A stretch of 64,000 bases of DNA from positions 372,001 through 436,000 of the forward strand of contig JBBHKE010000890.1 of the NCBI GenBank assembly GCA_037447655.1, in the 5' to 3' direction. The notes under the pieces are model-generated. The model searched no databases. It saw nothing but the letters and a program-made list of their open reading frames with translations, and was not told where the DNA came from. Position numbers and translations under genes: made by a program. Source of the DNA: Zygnema cylindricum. Its lineage: Eukaryota; Streptophyta; Zygnematophyceae; Zygnematales; Zygnemataceae. Of the stretch, positions 12,405-24,600 are shown piece by piece (position 1 is the first letter of the stretch; the number at the start of each line of letters is the position of its first letter).

Positions 12405-13183
12405 TGAAATTTTGTGGTCTCCATTGACCCACAGAATGAGCAGCCTATGTAAAGCCTCTAGTATAATATTTGCCCCTTCTACTTTCCCGCTGAATAAGAG
12501 ACACCCAGGCACACAAAAATTTTGACCACTCTCACCCCTATGAGGACAAGACTCCTTTGAGTCAAACGCAAAAAGAATCACTGAATATGCTCCCCTAAGC
12601 AGTAAGTTATGGCTGGTCAAAGATGACCTTTATAGTTACAAGCTCTCTTAGAGAGAGAGGTACATAAATATTACTAAGTCTCGGTCTGCCTACTCACGAC
12701 TAGCTACTACTAAACCCGAGTCCAATAAGAACACTATATTGTACAAAAAGGTACAATGGGCAATGTACTTATTGTACGACCATTGTACGACAAGGTCTAC
12801 AAGGTGACACCTGTCAAATCGGAAGCCATGGTTCCTCCTCCCATCTTCTCCGGTATCAAATAATGTGGCGCCACGTGGCATTGCGTGACGCTATCTCCGG
12901 ATGCTGCCAAAAGCTCACTTCGCGTGGCGGCTATAATGCCAGCCGTCCAATCAAAACATATTTTACACGGTTCAGATTTGCGTACATGCAGGTATTGCTC
13001 CTTTTGGTTTATTCTGTTGTTAATTAGATGTTGCGTTAATGTTTATATATTTATGAAACCTGTCACGTGAATTGTTTCGTAACGCCTTAATGGTGAAGGC
13101 GTTAGGCTATGGAGACTCTAGAGGTCGCATGTTCAAATCTAGACTTAGGCATCATTTTAGTAAAATACCATTTACTTCAAAAA
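12405..13183 (-). mobile_element. 5' LTR of copia element D
   Basis: It begins TGAAATTTTGTGGTCTCCATT and aligns with the other LTRs throughout (AAAAAGAATCACTGA; GTACGACCATTGTACGAC; GCCACGTGGCA). The far end, CCATTTACTTCAAA, has lost the usual CAACA. A tRNA-like block is present at 13083-13147, but the hairpin segment found in other LTRs is deleted. No target duplication can be tested because the left end of the element is gone. Confidence 0.75.
13083..13147 (+). promoter_or_regulatory. tRNA-like block in LTR of D
   Basis: An A-box-like GCCTTAATGGTGAAGGCG is followed about 40 bp later by a B-box-like TGTTCAAATCT. It lies on the strand opposite to the element's mRNA, at the same place as the blocks in the other LTRs. 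Confidence 0.5.
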
Positions 13184-13289
13184 TTGGCACTTTCTAAATA
13201 TGGCGGCATCCACGGCGCGCCTTTGATCCTCACTCTCTTTCTATAAACCAAAACTAAAATAGGGAAGTTAACTATTAATTACCTCTTTT

Positions 13290-13560
13290 CAACAATACGG
13301 ATATTGTACGTATATGTACGAAAAATGTAAGTCCTTATAACTAAAATATAGGGAAAAGCATGGAAATGTACCCTAAAAATCTAAAAAAAAAACTGTCAAA
13401 AGTACAAAAAAATACGGACACTGTACGTAAATGTACGAATAATGTTTGGTTGTTTAACATAAATATTTGAGAACGCACGAGAATGTACCAAATTCTCAAC
13501 TCTATGGTAATCGAATGTACGAAAATAATACGTGAATGAAAATATACGGTATTACATCAT
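13290..13560. repeat. GTACG-rich AT-rich tract
   Basis: GTACG and TACGG words recur roughly every 20-40 bp (GTACGTATATGTACG, GTACGTAAATGTACG, ATACGGTA). The same words fill the subterminal regions of the CATAGTTGTTC hAT family, so this may be a remnant of it. No ends were identified. Confidence 0.4.
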
Positions 13561-13699
13561 ACGCATTTAATAACATTTTTCACGCCGGATCGTGCGAGTA
13601 TTCATACCTTTTTCGTGCGTATTTACGCCGGAAAACTATGACATAAGCATCGGTTGTCTTAAAATATTTAGACGCCAATTAGTGGATAATATACAACGG

Positions 13700-13962
13700 A
13701 CAACAAATTTTTGGTGGCTTCAACTGCAAAACAAAATGAAAACTTTGACGCTGCAACCCATGCTTCTATTCATCAATAGTAGTATTTTGATTAAAAAGCA
13801 CGCATTTTGATTCCAGCGTGTGGTGAAGATGAGCGAAGGGCCCGCGATAATTCCGCCAAATCGTTGACTTTAAAGTTCCAAGATGACGAAACGCATTTGA
13901 GTTTGCCCATTTTCGTCGGCGAATCTTTCAAGCAGGAAGTCCCATTTTCCGAAAAAGAAAAC
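13700..13962. mobile_element. 3' part of a Harbinger-like element
   Basis: It resembles 15040-15275 (TCTATTCATCAATAG, TGTGGTGAAGATGAGC, GTTCCAAGATGACG, GGAAGTCCCATTTT). It is cut at 13963 by the TATCG-rich hAT MITE that follows. Confidence 0.5.
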
Positions 13963-14336
13963 TAGCGTTGGTATCGGTAAAGTTATCGCGATAACACCAT
14001 AACGGAGCATTTGGTTATCGAACGGTCGAGCCACCAATATTTTGTACTTCACTTCGTCCGTAGTACGTGGCGCTCTGTGATCCCACAGCGACGTTTGCTA
14101 ACGTCGATGAAAGGTACATTTTATCCGAGCCGCAAGTCGTACATATCTTATGCGGCTACCAATTTCATACCGCACAAAATGATTCACCCTTACGTTTATA
14201 TTTTGTTTGCGAAGGATGATTGCGTACTTTATCTCACGATCCGTACATATATCTCCGTACCGATATATGGATTATCGGCTACCCGAAAAAAGGCCCATAA
14301 CGGTTATCGGCAAATCCTTACCGATACACAACACTA
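13963..14336. mobile_element. hAT MITE, TAGTGTTGTGTATCGG family
   Basis: The left end TAGCGTTGGTATCGGTAA and right end TTACCGATACACAACACTA are inverted copies. The interior holds ATCGCGATAACACC and GATTATCGGCTACCCG as in the other copies. The 8-bp flanks (AAGAAAAC and AAAAAAGC) match only partly. Confidence 0.6.
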
Positions 14337-14394
14337 AAAAAAGCCCTTGAACACATGGGGACACGCCCTTATATAACTTCAATTTGGATAATTA

Positions 14395-15311
14395 GGGGGT
14401 GTTACCATGTAACCGAAACTTTGAAACGTTACTTTGGATTTTAGCGCAGATTTTACGGTGTTCTTTTCAAAGTGTGCCTATATCAATCATTACTTGCGCC
14501 TTCATTACTTCAAATATGTGACACTTGTCGACGTCTACAAAATGTGCGACATTCTACGAAACGAAATGAAAACGACTACGAAACTTCCTAAAATTGGTGA
14601 CGTCTACAAAAACAGCGACGGTTGTAGACCTCGAGGTTTTTGTGACGTTGTAGATGTTTAGGGTTTTGTGACACAACGAAGTCATGTTACCATGTGACGT
14701 CACCAGAACGTAGATTTTTCCCCATGGCTTCCCTATTTTGTTTTCTTATCTGTTATCATTCAATATGCCATCAAACTTAGACGAAAAATATATATTTTTT
14801 CATTTGATACTATTATTGCCGCATCTCGTGTAAATAAGAGAGAAAGAGGAGTGGTCGAGTGAGAAAGTGGGGGAGAGACGAGGACTACTTAAAATTTTGA
14901 AAAGGCCCATGAATGAAAGTGGAGGTCCGAGACCCCAACGATTTTTTTTTCGTACATGCTCGTCATTTTCGTACGTACATGCGCGTGACGAGCAGGGGAA
15001 AAAATAGAGTGTACTCTCCGTCGTTCAAAATTTTCGAATACCTTTGACGAGTACAATCATGGTTTTCTATTCGTCAATAAGGTAGTCTTTTGATAAAAAT
15101 CAGGTCGCGATTTAATTTCAGTGCAAGTGTGAAGATGAGCTGGACGTGGGTCGCGATGATAATAACGCCAAATTGTCCTACCTTTCAAGTTCCAAGATGA
15201 CACAAAATATACTTGTGTTTTTGCCCATTTTTCGTACGGCGTAATATTTTCTTGTTGGAAGTCCCATTTTTCTGTGAAAACGACGGAAAACCCTAAAACA
15301 ATAAACACACC
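14395..15311. mobile_element. Harbinger/Tourist-like non-autonomous element
   Basis: It starts GGGGGTGTTACC and ends AACACACC, flanked by TTA on both sides (14392-14394, 15312-15314). GGGGGTGTT ends and a TTA target duplication are typical of plant PIF/Harbinger MITEs. At copy 1 the corresponding site is uninterrupted (GGATAATTACAG near 5215). No transposase is encoded. Related copies lie at 13700-13962 and 44918-45716. Confidence 0.6.
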
Positions 15312-15360
15312 TTAGCTACACACGCATTATTTTATCGAGATAGGATTTGGGAATAATTAG

Positions 15361-16556
15361 TAGTGTTGTGTATCGTAAAAAAATTATCGCGATAACAACG
15401 ATACCGTATAGTTATTAATCAAATGGTTAGAGGTCTTGATATATCGGTCGAGACCAACAAATTCCAATTTGGTATAACTTAAAATATGAGAGCATACGCT
15501 AGTATTTTATAACATATTGTATTATATTATTGACTCTATATAGCGTGGCATGCCACGCATAAGATCTGTTCCGTCCATGTTTAACTGTGATTTATTACGG
15601 AGAGTGCAACACATAAACGTTGACAAATTTAAAAGAATACTTTATAGTTCTAAAACTATAGTACCGAAACCATAGTGGTTCGTACTATTATTTTTTTTTT
15701 CCCGAATTCTACGAATTGTCAGTGACTTTTGAAAAAATCGAAAAAACACGTGGAGTACTTTCTGTCCGGTAAACTTAACGGAAAATTTACGGGAAAAAAT
15801 ATACAATTTTTTACGGGATGTGTACGGAATTTGACGAAAAGATACGTTGCACTTTGTAGTACTTTTTGGCCGGTTAATTGAACAAATTTTCAACAACGTA
15901 CAGAATGGAACTGAAAAACTGGTGAACATGGAACGGAAAAATGATGGCGGACACAAAGTACAACGGATGCAAAAAAACTGTTTGCGTGCCGCCGGAATTG
16001 AACAGACGACTTGGAATGAGAAAATACGAGCGGACAGGCAACGTGAGCGTCGGCATCATAGGATGGCTTTTTGGCGGCTTATGCCAAAAAATCCGACAGA
16101 TTGACACGTGGCAGGTCTTCACTGGATATCAAGGATGAAAGGGACAAAGCCATGGCGTAGGATGTGAAAGGTACATCGTTTTTATTAGATCCGTACCAAA
16201 ACCGCACAGACCTCATGGCGGCTACTGTACTTTATGTACTTTATATGATTGTGCAACTGTACAATATCAGTGATCTGATTTGTAGACACCCCAGTAGATA
16301 GGGGTTGTGAGTAGGGCGCTTCCGTGAAATAACACAAACAGTTGAGTGTAATGGCCGTACATTTATCTGTACGGTCTATATAGATATTGCGAACAATTAT
16401 CGATATCGGTGTTATCGCCAATAATAACCGATAAATATCGGTTATTTATCGCCGATAACACTGATACTGATATATCGTAGCAATATATGGATTATCGACT
16501 TTTTGAAAAAATGCCCATATCGGTTATCGGCAAATCCTTACCGATACACAATACTA
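15361..16556. mobile_element. hAT element, TAGTGTTGTGTATCGG family
   Basis: Left end TAGTGTTGTGTATCG, right end CGATACACAATACTA. The 8-bp flanks are ATAATTAG (15353-15360) and ATAAGTAG (16557-16564), one mismatch, and copy 1 of the duplication has the empty site ATAATTAG near 5240. The interior shares ATAGCGTGGCATGCCACGC with 54340-54375. From about 15670 to 15900 it contains TACGG-rich sequence related to the CATAGTTGTTC family, possibly a nested insertion. No transposase ORF. Confidence 0.8.
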
Positions 16557-16962
16557 ATAAGTAGAATACGGAAATGCCATTTTAACTTCTGTAAAATAGT
16601 TAAATTGTCAATGGCATGAGCTATCAAGCCATGAAACAGAATTGGATTGGACCATAGAAAACACCTCAATGATTGCTATACAGCCAATGCAACAGTGGAG
16701 TACACCGCCCATCGCTATTACAAATTCGTTACTGCAGTGAATTATTCACGTTCGCACTTTATTTAGAATTTAACTTCAGTAAAGTGCACTATGTTCAGCA
16801 ATGTGGCTCATTATGGACCACTTAGGATAACTACAACATTGTTATCAACACTAATTTTTGATTTTGGGTCGAAAAAATAGAGTGATTAACGATAACACCA
16901 GCTTTCTATCTATTTCACTCTTCTCTCCTCAAATTTGCTCTCACTTTCCCTTCTCCCAAGCT

Positions 16963-18773
16963 ATGGCTTCCGTGAGGGCCATGACTCCCTCCTTCGCCTC
17001 CCATTCCTCTGCCGCTTTCTCTCCAATGCTCTTTGTTGGCCAAAGAGAAACCCTCGCCTCGCTGCCTTCATCTTCTCTTGGCGTCCAACTAGTACGAAAC
17101 AGTGGTTCGAGTTAGATTGGAGAGTGGGAGAGGGGTAGTGGGAGAGAAACGTGAGAAAATAAATGGAGAATAAAGAAAGCTAGATTTTTATTCTGGTTGT
17201 TTGTTACGGTTTTTGACAGATCAATGTGGTGTTGAGGAAAGTTTTTTTTTTTTTTTTTTTTGGTATGTTTGTTGAGTATGTTGTGGCTGTGGTGTTGTGT
17301 TCTTTTTAAGCTATAGTTATGGCTGGAATAATTTCGTTATTCAATAATGCATTGGGTCATGGGTTTGTTTTTCCCACTTTCATATATCTGGTGTTTACTA
17401 AACCATGAAAACCCTCATTGTTTTTGGTGTTCTTCTTTAATCGCACCAATTTGAACGTGAACTGTTGTCAATTCTCTTGTCTAAGTATGGTTCAAAGGTG
17501 CAAAAGCAATTGGAAATGTTATTTGTGGTTACCCCATTCTACACGCGTATTATACTGTATAATGTGCGTATAGTACAGGGTAATCACATATACTGCGCGT
17601 ATAATACTGAGTAGCCTCATGTAATACGCATATAGTATGGGGTAATGACATATAGCCATTTCAATTGTTTTCGCACATTTGAATAATGTGTCTAAGGATG
17701 CAGATGGTCCAAACAAACTTGAAGCACAACGCTCTCTGCAGGCCTCTTATGGTTCCCTAGAAGAAGTTCTTGCAACACAACTTTTAGGGTTTCTTGCAGC
17801 ACAACTTTTAGGGTTTGTTGCAGCACAACTTTTAGGGTTTCAACGGCATATGATCCCGAGAACAGAGAGTTAGAAGAATTGAGCGGTAGTAACAGCGCCA
17901 AATCTTATACAAAAGTGAAGGCAAAGAAGAGTCGAGGATTTGGAGATAAGAGTGGGGAATCATCTTCGCAGAAAATCAAAGGATGTTTATCCTCAGTCGT
18001 TGAATTATCTCCAAGTTTAAGTGGTGATGGCAGCAGCGATGGAGGAGGAGGATTAGGACAGAGTAGGCGAGAGAATGGCGTCAGAAGAAGACCTGCACCA
18101 GAGAGGCCTCTGGTAGCCGTACAGCCTACAGAGCAAGAGAAACAAATTGATAATGGAGCAGTTGTTCTTCTCGGCATTCTCTTTGGTGTAATTTTTCTCG
18201 AAGGAACTTTTTTGGCGGTTGCTGGTACGTCTAATTTCTGCCTTTCTGTGCAAAGAATTTGTGACCAAGGGGCCAGTGAACAGCAGCAAAATCATGTAAC
18301 AATAGACTGTCAAACATTGAAGTTTAGATTGGAACGTGGTAACTGGCTTATCTTAGTGTTGCTATGTCGGAGTTCTCTGTTCTCATTCGGCAAATGCTCA
18401 AACCAATATGTAAAAACGCACATCCGCAATTAGGAAGTCTTCAATATTGGCCACAACCAAACGCTAGGGCTAGGAACTCTTGTAGAGATTGTTCCCTATT
18501 ACTGTTCAAATTTCAAATATTTATTGCAGCGAGCTTCTTGACAAGAACCAATTTGTGTCTGCTCAAAAATGTAGAGTAACGTGAAACTGTTTTTCTAATT
18601 CAGGTTACTTCACCTTTTCCATCCTGGTCTTTGCAGGCTTTCTTCCAGAGTCCGTGGACACATTCGCAGTGGACGTTGTATATCCAGCATTCACACCGTC
18701 AGTTGGTGTGTTTCTGGCTGTTGCGGCTTCTTACGGCCTCTATAAATATTTAGGTGTGCCAGGGCAAAAATGA
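16963..18773 (+). CDS. LPA2: LPA2-like photosystem II assembly factor, chloroplast precursor
   Basis: Three exons: 16963-17110 (donor at GTTAGA), 17742-18224 (acceptor CTCTCTGCAG, donor CTG/GTACGT) and 18637-18773 (acceptor TTTGCAG). They sum to 768 bp, or 255 residues. The N-terminus MASVRAMTPSFASHSSAAF and the Arg/Ser-rich continuation form a chloroplast transit peptide. A basic, Ser/Gly-rich middle follows, then two membrane helices: GAVVLLGILFGVIFLEG and PSVGVFLAVAASYGLYKYLG. Between them GFLPESVDTFAVDVVYPAF matches the hallmark of LPA2 proteins, which sit in the thylakoid membrane and help build CP43 into photosystem II. Exon 2 starts with a 24-bp unit repeated three times (17771-17842), giving three CSTTFRVS-like octapeptides where copy 1 has one. 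The family call rests on remembered LPA2 motifs. Confidence 0.85.
17771..17842 (+). repeat. 24-bp triplication inside the LPA2 transit peptide
   Basis: Three consecutive units with core GCACAACTTTTAGGGTTT encode three (C)STTFRVS-like octapeptides in frame. Each unit also carries a potential acceptor TTTTAG, but the CTCTCTGCAG acceptor at 17741 is in better context and keeps the frame. Confidence 0.85.
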
Positions 18774-20236
18774 GAAACGGTTGTTGAGATGAATGAGCGT
18801 GAATGCATTGGGTGAACTTCGATTACGGACATTTACCCTCAGGAGTGGTTTGCAATGTGCCACATATAATTTCTATTTGCCTACAAATTTCACATCAGAC
18901 TGACGTGTTTTTTTGAGTGTTTCGTGCAATTACACTCCATTTTGGAGTTTGCTATCCAACTAATTTTTGGTTCTAAAGAGCTCAAGCCAGCTTTCACAGA
19001 AGACTTTCAATTCGGGCAACAGAAGATATGTAGAGAAAGGGGTTCCCTGCCCATATTTGCCAGTGTGTTTATAAATTTAAAATATCATGCAAAGCATGTT
19101 TTATTCAGGACAGGGAGTCTTGCTTTTGTTTCCATAGATCTAGCTTCATTAGAGTTCATCATATATGTCTCTTCCTTGCCAATATTATCAAACTTATGTT
19201 CGCAAAGTGATTGATCTTGACTCCAGTTCGGAAGAAACCCGTTTTTTATTTAGGGATTTCCGGGCTTGCAAAGGTCAGGCAAAGTTCAGGCAGTCTATTC
19301 AGCTTATGAAGCTTCATGACTTTACGCTACTCGATGCTTAATCCGGTTTCATTTCAACCTTGGAGAAAGCATTAAACAGAGCTGTCCATTTCTTTCTTAA
19401 AGCATTAAACGGAGCTGTCCATTTCTTTTTTAACAGATGAATTGTGAGAATGTTTTGTTTTAGTGCTTGTGAGTGATGATGATAATTAACTTCACAGTTT
19501 CCAGCAGTCGTGGCCTCCAATCAGCATGAGGAAGGTTGGGTTATGCTCATTAGAGCCGTCTTCGACCATGATGCCTATCCATTATTCAGTTTATGCCACT
19601 TGAGAACTCTTCTGATATTCCTTCATTATCGCGTGGAAAAGCTTTGGTTATTTGTTCATATCCTCCCCTGTTTAATCATCAATTTTAGCTAACAACTGAA
19701 ATAGTTCAGAGATGAATAATCGATACCTTTTCTGAAACTCAATCCACGAACTCTAGAATCAGTTTTGATGCTTTTCTTTAACTGAAGGATAGGCTGAAGC
19801 ATTTGCTATGTTTTGTAGCTTCAGTTTGTAATCTGGGAATTGCGGTTACATTTTTAATGTTGTTAGCAGTGAATGAAGAGTCCACTCCAAATTAAACACT
19901 TTCTTCAATCAGTTTATGCAATTGTTTTAAGTTGAGTTTCAATCTAGTAAGATATACCCTTCAAGCGAGCAATTAGTTTGCGCAATCGCTATAAGTAGAG
20001 TTTCAATATGATAAAGTATACCATCCAAGGGATCAATTTGTTTATACAATCATATTCTTTACATCTTTAAGTGTTGGTTTTGTTGAATTAAATGTCGATT
20101 TGTTCTATAAACTTTTACAGGGACATTGACCTATGTCAACTTTCTTTGGAAACATATGATAATTCTCAAGCGTAGTTCCGTTTTTTATTGCGTACGCCCA
20201 CACGTTTTTTTTCCACAGAACCAACCGCATAAGACT
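18774..20236. other. Downstream region of LPA2, no gene seen
   Basis: It matches 7403-8790 of copy 1. A short internal tandem repeat (AGCATTAAACRGAGCTGTCC twice, 19366-19420) is present only here. No supported ORF. Confidence 0.5.
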
Positions 20237-20647
20237 CTACGGGATATCGAGGATCGCTCTTGACCCTGTATCGCGTATTAGATTGTTTTCCTCAATTTTG
20301 GATTTTTTTGTAAACAAGAGTTGACATGATTTATTTTGGAAAATGACAAGGAAGATTTCAACAGGGTCGTAGAATAGCCCAGCAAGTTCCAATGGTCTTT
20401 GGAAGATTCGCTTTTTCATAGAGAGATCTTCCGCCATAGGTCTTGATGTGTAACTCTGTTGCCCCCTGAGATGATCTTGCATGGCAATATATCCCTTTAA
20501 GGTCCATTTAACTTCGCTAATTGCAGCACTGTGATTACACGGGTGAACCAAAAGATGGGTGAAAATGTCGTTCCCATGCACAAGCACAAAAAATATCAGC
20601 ATCAAAGCACAAAATAGACCAGCTTGAGAGACGAATTTTCTTTCCAT
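20237..20647 (-). CDS. Unknown protein, N-terminal signal-anchor exon
   Basis: The ORF of 136 codons starts MERKFVSQAG and has a strong hydrophobic segment (LFCALMLIFFVLV) at residues 11-23, followed by a luminal-type region with NHSAA and PMAEDLSM. It looks like a signal peptide or type II anchor of a secreted or Golgi protein. The last third may run into an intron; no clear donor was chosen. A truncated copy lies at 8860-9240, where conserved stretches support coding status. The family is not recognised. Confidence 0.45.
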   Translation of the reverse strand: MERKFVSQAGLFCALMLIFFVLVHGNDIFTHLLVHPCNHSAAISEVKWTLKGYIAMQDHLRGQQSYTSRPMAEDLSMKKRIFQRPLELAGLFYDPVEIFLVIFQNKSCQLLFTKKSKIEENNLIRDTGSRAILDIP

Positions 20648-21281
20648 GTAAATAATGAATCAGCAGAACAATGCTCTTCCATGTTGTGAATTTTCACTTT
20701 AGGCAGAAATGCAAATCAGGTTTAAGTCTCGTTTCGACTGCACACTGAGTAACAACGCAGATTCTATTCATCTTATAGAAAGGTTATGTTTCCATATCCT
20801 CAAATATATCACATAAGTTCGCTTCGTAAATCTCTTTCGCAGATGACCGCGTTCTTTCCAAATTCACCTCTTAAAAGTGTCTCTAATAGTAAACCGCATT
20901 ACCAGCATCTCCATTTATTCCACATCCATCTGAAATCTGCACTCAAATCCACATCGAAAAGTACCTCTGCAACGCAACAGAAACTGCCACGACGTCACCA
21001 TTCCCTTTCAACAAGCGGCTGGTTTTGATGCTCGGAGCGTAACTCCGCGGCATCTAAGTTAGGTGCAGACACTCTGACCCGTGTCACACATGTCACATAC
21101 ATCGACCATTCTTGCATGGGACACATTTTAACTATTTCCCCAATCTCATAAGTCTCGGAAAGTACTAGTGAAACCACAATATATTGAGGCTCAACCTCTT
21201 CCCTAATCTCGCCTTTTTTCTAATGAATTTGTCTTTCCCTTTTACCCTTATGTTTGTGGTTACGAACTGCTACTTGGCAGC
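20648..21281. other. Unassigned region between duplication and element A
   Basis: It contains short ORFs on both strands (20786-21028 +, 20995-21177 -) without recognisable motifs. It may hold the promoter and 5' UTR of the minus-strand gene at 20647. Confidence 0.3.
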
Positions 21282-21631
21282 ATACTTTTCTGTACGGAAG
21301 TGCAATATGATTGGCTCCGTACATCAGTAGATAGAGTCTGTGAGAGAGATACGACTTAGAAAAATTAGTAGATAGGACCCTCTCTCCCAGAGAGCTTCTA
21401 TACTAAATGTCAAATTTGACCCTCCATAACTTACAGCTCAACGGAGCAAATTCAGAGATTCTTTTTGCTATCGACTCAGGGGAGTCTTACCTTCAAAAGG
21501 GTGAAGGTAGTCAGAGTTTTTGTCTGCCAAGGTAGCACTTGTTCTTGGTAAAACACAAAGGGGTGAAGGTTATCCTAGAGGCTTCTTGGAAGATGTCCAT
21601 TTTGAGGACTTATGGAGGTCTCAGAGTTTGA
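21282..21631 (+). mobile_element. 5' LTR of copia element A, truncated
   Basis: Only the 3' third of an LTR is present, from CTTTTCTGTACGGAAG. It aligns with 52095-52382 (GTACATCAGTAGATAGAGTC, TAACTTAC, CTCAGGGGAGTCTT). The upstream part, including the tRNA-like and hairpin modules, is missing. Confidence 0.8.
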
Positions 21632-24600
21632 AGTTATGGGCCTATCCTCTAGGGTACCAATATTTAATGGAATTGGCTTCATATACTGGAAAGTATGATG
21701 ATAGGAGCTCTATAGGAAAAAAAGTTTTGAAGGATAGTGAGTGGACGAGTGGGGCGTCCATCAAGTCTTGGAATTCCTCCAGGGTTTGGAGGTAGCAGAT
21801 TCACAAAGAAAGCAGATCCACCTTCAACGATGGGGACAAAGGAAGGAGAGGTGGTGGACAAAGGAGCAGAGAAGGAGACCACCACACCAATAGCAACTGG
21901 TTCACCATTCATGTCACCTATTCCGAGGAGCGAGGAGAATGATACTGAAACCTGGGACTTCAACAACATGGCGGCAAAACACTTCATCCTTGGCCATCTT
22001 ACTCAAGGACTTGCATGTTCTCATTTGCAGGTAGAAAGGGCATCCGATCTTTGGATGGCTCTCATAGAGATGTACCGAAGTGGTACGATTCAGCAACAAC
22101 AGTAAGCTGATCAGAAAGTTAATGAGTATGTATACAAAGGGGGGACGATGTTGGATTTCTTCAATGAGCTTGCTACACTCTTCATGGAGCTAGAGAGTGC
22201 AGGAAAAGATTTTAGTGAAAAAGAAAAGGTTAACTGTTTACTGATGAAGTTACCGGATGAGTTCGAGAACATAGTCAACCGCGTGTAGGACTTGCCTGAC
22301 TCAAGGTGGATATGGAACTCAGTGGTAGGGACGATTCTCGTTCGGGAGAATACGAGTGAGATCCGAAGGGGAGGAAAGAGTGGGCAAGCCTTGGCAACTG
22401 CGACCGATTGGAGGAACAAGGATTCCCGAAATCAGGTCGGAAACTATGGGGGGAGGGAGCAAAAAAATCAGACCGACGAGTTAGGACCAAGGGCTCCCAA
22501 AGGTTTATGTCATTTTTGTAAGAAATCGAGACACTATATGGTAGAGTGCACTAAGCTAATCAAGCTTTGGTTAAAGGAGGGACAGACCGGTGGAACCCCC
22601 AGAGGAAAAAAAAAGGCCCTTGTGACACAAGTACATGAGGCAAAATCTGAGGACGAGGATGATGAGCTCCTTTTGGATGAGGAGTTGGAGGCGAAAAACG
22701 AGGTCAAAATTCCACGAAGGCAGAAATGTGCTTACGGTAGATTGAAAGGTGAATCGGCCTAGATTATAGATCCAGGTGCCTCCATGCACATGTGTAAGGA
22801 TAGGCACCTGTTCACTAAGATAAAGAAGATTCCCACCGTAGAGATAGAGTACGGGGATGGGAGGATAATCACCACTACTCTTGTAGGATCGGTAGATTTG
22901 AAAGTGTTACTAGAAGGAAAGACATCTATAGTAACATTCTCCGATGTATTGTTTATTTCGGAGTTGAGCAAAAACCTCATCTCTACATTTTTATTAGATG
23001 ATAAGAATTTTTTTACTAGCACTAGGGAAGGAGTCTTTACTGCTAGTTTTGAGGAGGATGTCTATTTCATTGCTGAGAAAGGTAGCCATGGGATGTTTAG
23101 GCTGATTTTAAGTAATGAAACAAAGAAACTTTATTATGCTGGTGTTCATGATATCATGATGTGGCATAAGAGGCTTAGGCATGTGAATCTAGATAAGTTA
23201 AGAGAGATGAAAAAGATGGGAGTGGTGGAAAGGATTCAGTTCAGTGAGAGTGATAATATAAGTGATTGTAGTGGATGTGTTCAAGGTAAAGCACACAGAT
23301 TACCCTTTCCTAAAACAACCACCTATAAGGGAGAAAAAAATATAGATCTAGTACACACAGATATTTGGGGACCGGCTAAAGTGCCCTCACCCGGGGGGGA
23401 AGAGATTTATAATGACTATCACTGATGATTGGTCTCGGTATTCCAGGGTGTATTTTTTGAAAAACAAGTTAGAAGCTCAGGATTGTTTTAGACAATATAA
23501 AGCATGGAGGGAAAAACTCCATGAAACTCCAATCAAGAGAGTAAGGAGTGACAATGGTGGTGAGTATACTTCTAACCAGTTTGAGGATTTTCTGGGGGAA
23601 GATGGAGTCCAACACCGAAAGACAGTTCCAGAAAACCCGGAACAGAATGGGGTAGCTAAAAGGTTAAATAGAACACTAAGTGATAACGCTAAAAGTATGT
23701 TGTCAGATAAAAAGATAGGAAAAAGGTTTTGGGTAGAAACAATGAACTATGCTAATTACCTCAAAAATAGAGTTCTTACTTCAGTTATAAAATATCAAAC
23801 ACCTTATAAGAGATGGAGAGGCCGGAAACCAGACATATCTCACTTAAAGGTTTTTAGCAGTCAAGTATTCAGCCTAGATACTGATCGGTCTAATTGGAAG
23901 CTAAATCCTAAAAGAAAACCGGGATACTTATTAGGATATGATGAGGATGTTAAAGGATATAGAGTTTATGATCTAAAGAGGGAAGATATAATCTTAGTGA
24001 AGCATGTAGTAGTTATGGATGAAGGAAAGTTTGTAGATCCCTTCAAGAATACAAAGTCAATAAAAATCAGATTTGAGGCAGAAAATTCCGTTGACTTTGA
24101 GCTTCCTAACTATCCAGGTTTTAGAGAAGATAACATTCTTGGAGGTACAAATCAGACCAAAAAGGACTCGGCTGCGGAAACTCTAGTGACAACTCTACGC
24201 GAAGCGGAAGACGTGGTGGAAATTTATTCGGAATCAAGAGATAGGGTAGAAGTCGAGTTTGTTCGAAAGAATCCACGAGAACCATCTATTCTGACCACAG
24301 ATATTGAGGGGGGAAGAAGAAGTAGCAAAAGATTGCAAGAAAAACAAGTTAATAACAAGGTAACAAAACTATCTCATCAATATGAACCTTAGACTTATGG
24401 AGAGGCGATGACTTGTCTAGGAAGGAACCGGTGGAAGACAACCATCAATGAGGTGATGGCCTCAATTATGGCAGCCATTACTTGGGAGCTGGTGGATTGT
24501 CAACCTAACCGAAAACCAATCGGTTGTAAGTGGGTTTTCAAATTAAAACTGAACCCTCATAACACAATTGAGCGCTACAAGGCCCGATTAGTGGCAAAGG

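Larger units (their letters stand above)
14371..20636. repeat. Segmental duplication, copy 2
   Basis: Same gene content and order as 5190-9244, enlarged by a Harbinger-like element (14395-15311) and a hAT element (15361-16556). With those removed, the flanking sequence reads through as in copy 1. It contains the intact LPA2 gene and the complete 5' part of the minus-strand gene. Confidence 0.9.

Noticed and set aside
17836-18224. LPA2 exon 2 starting at the third TTTTAG acceptor
   Set aside because: It would need exon 1 to end in another phase; with the visible donor it leads to an early stop. CTCTCTGCAG at 17741 keeps the frame in both copies.
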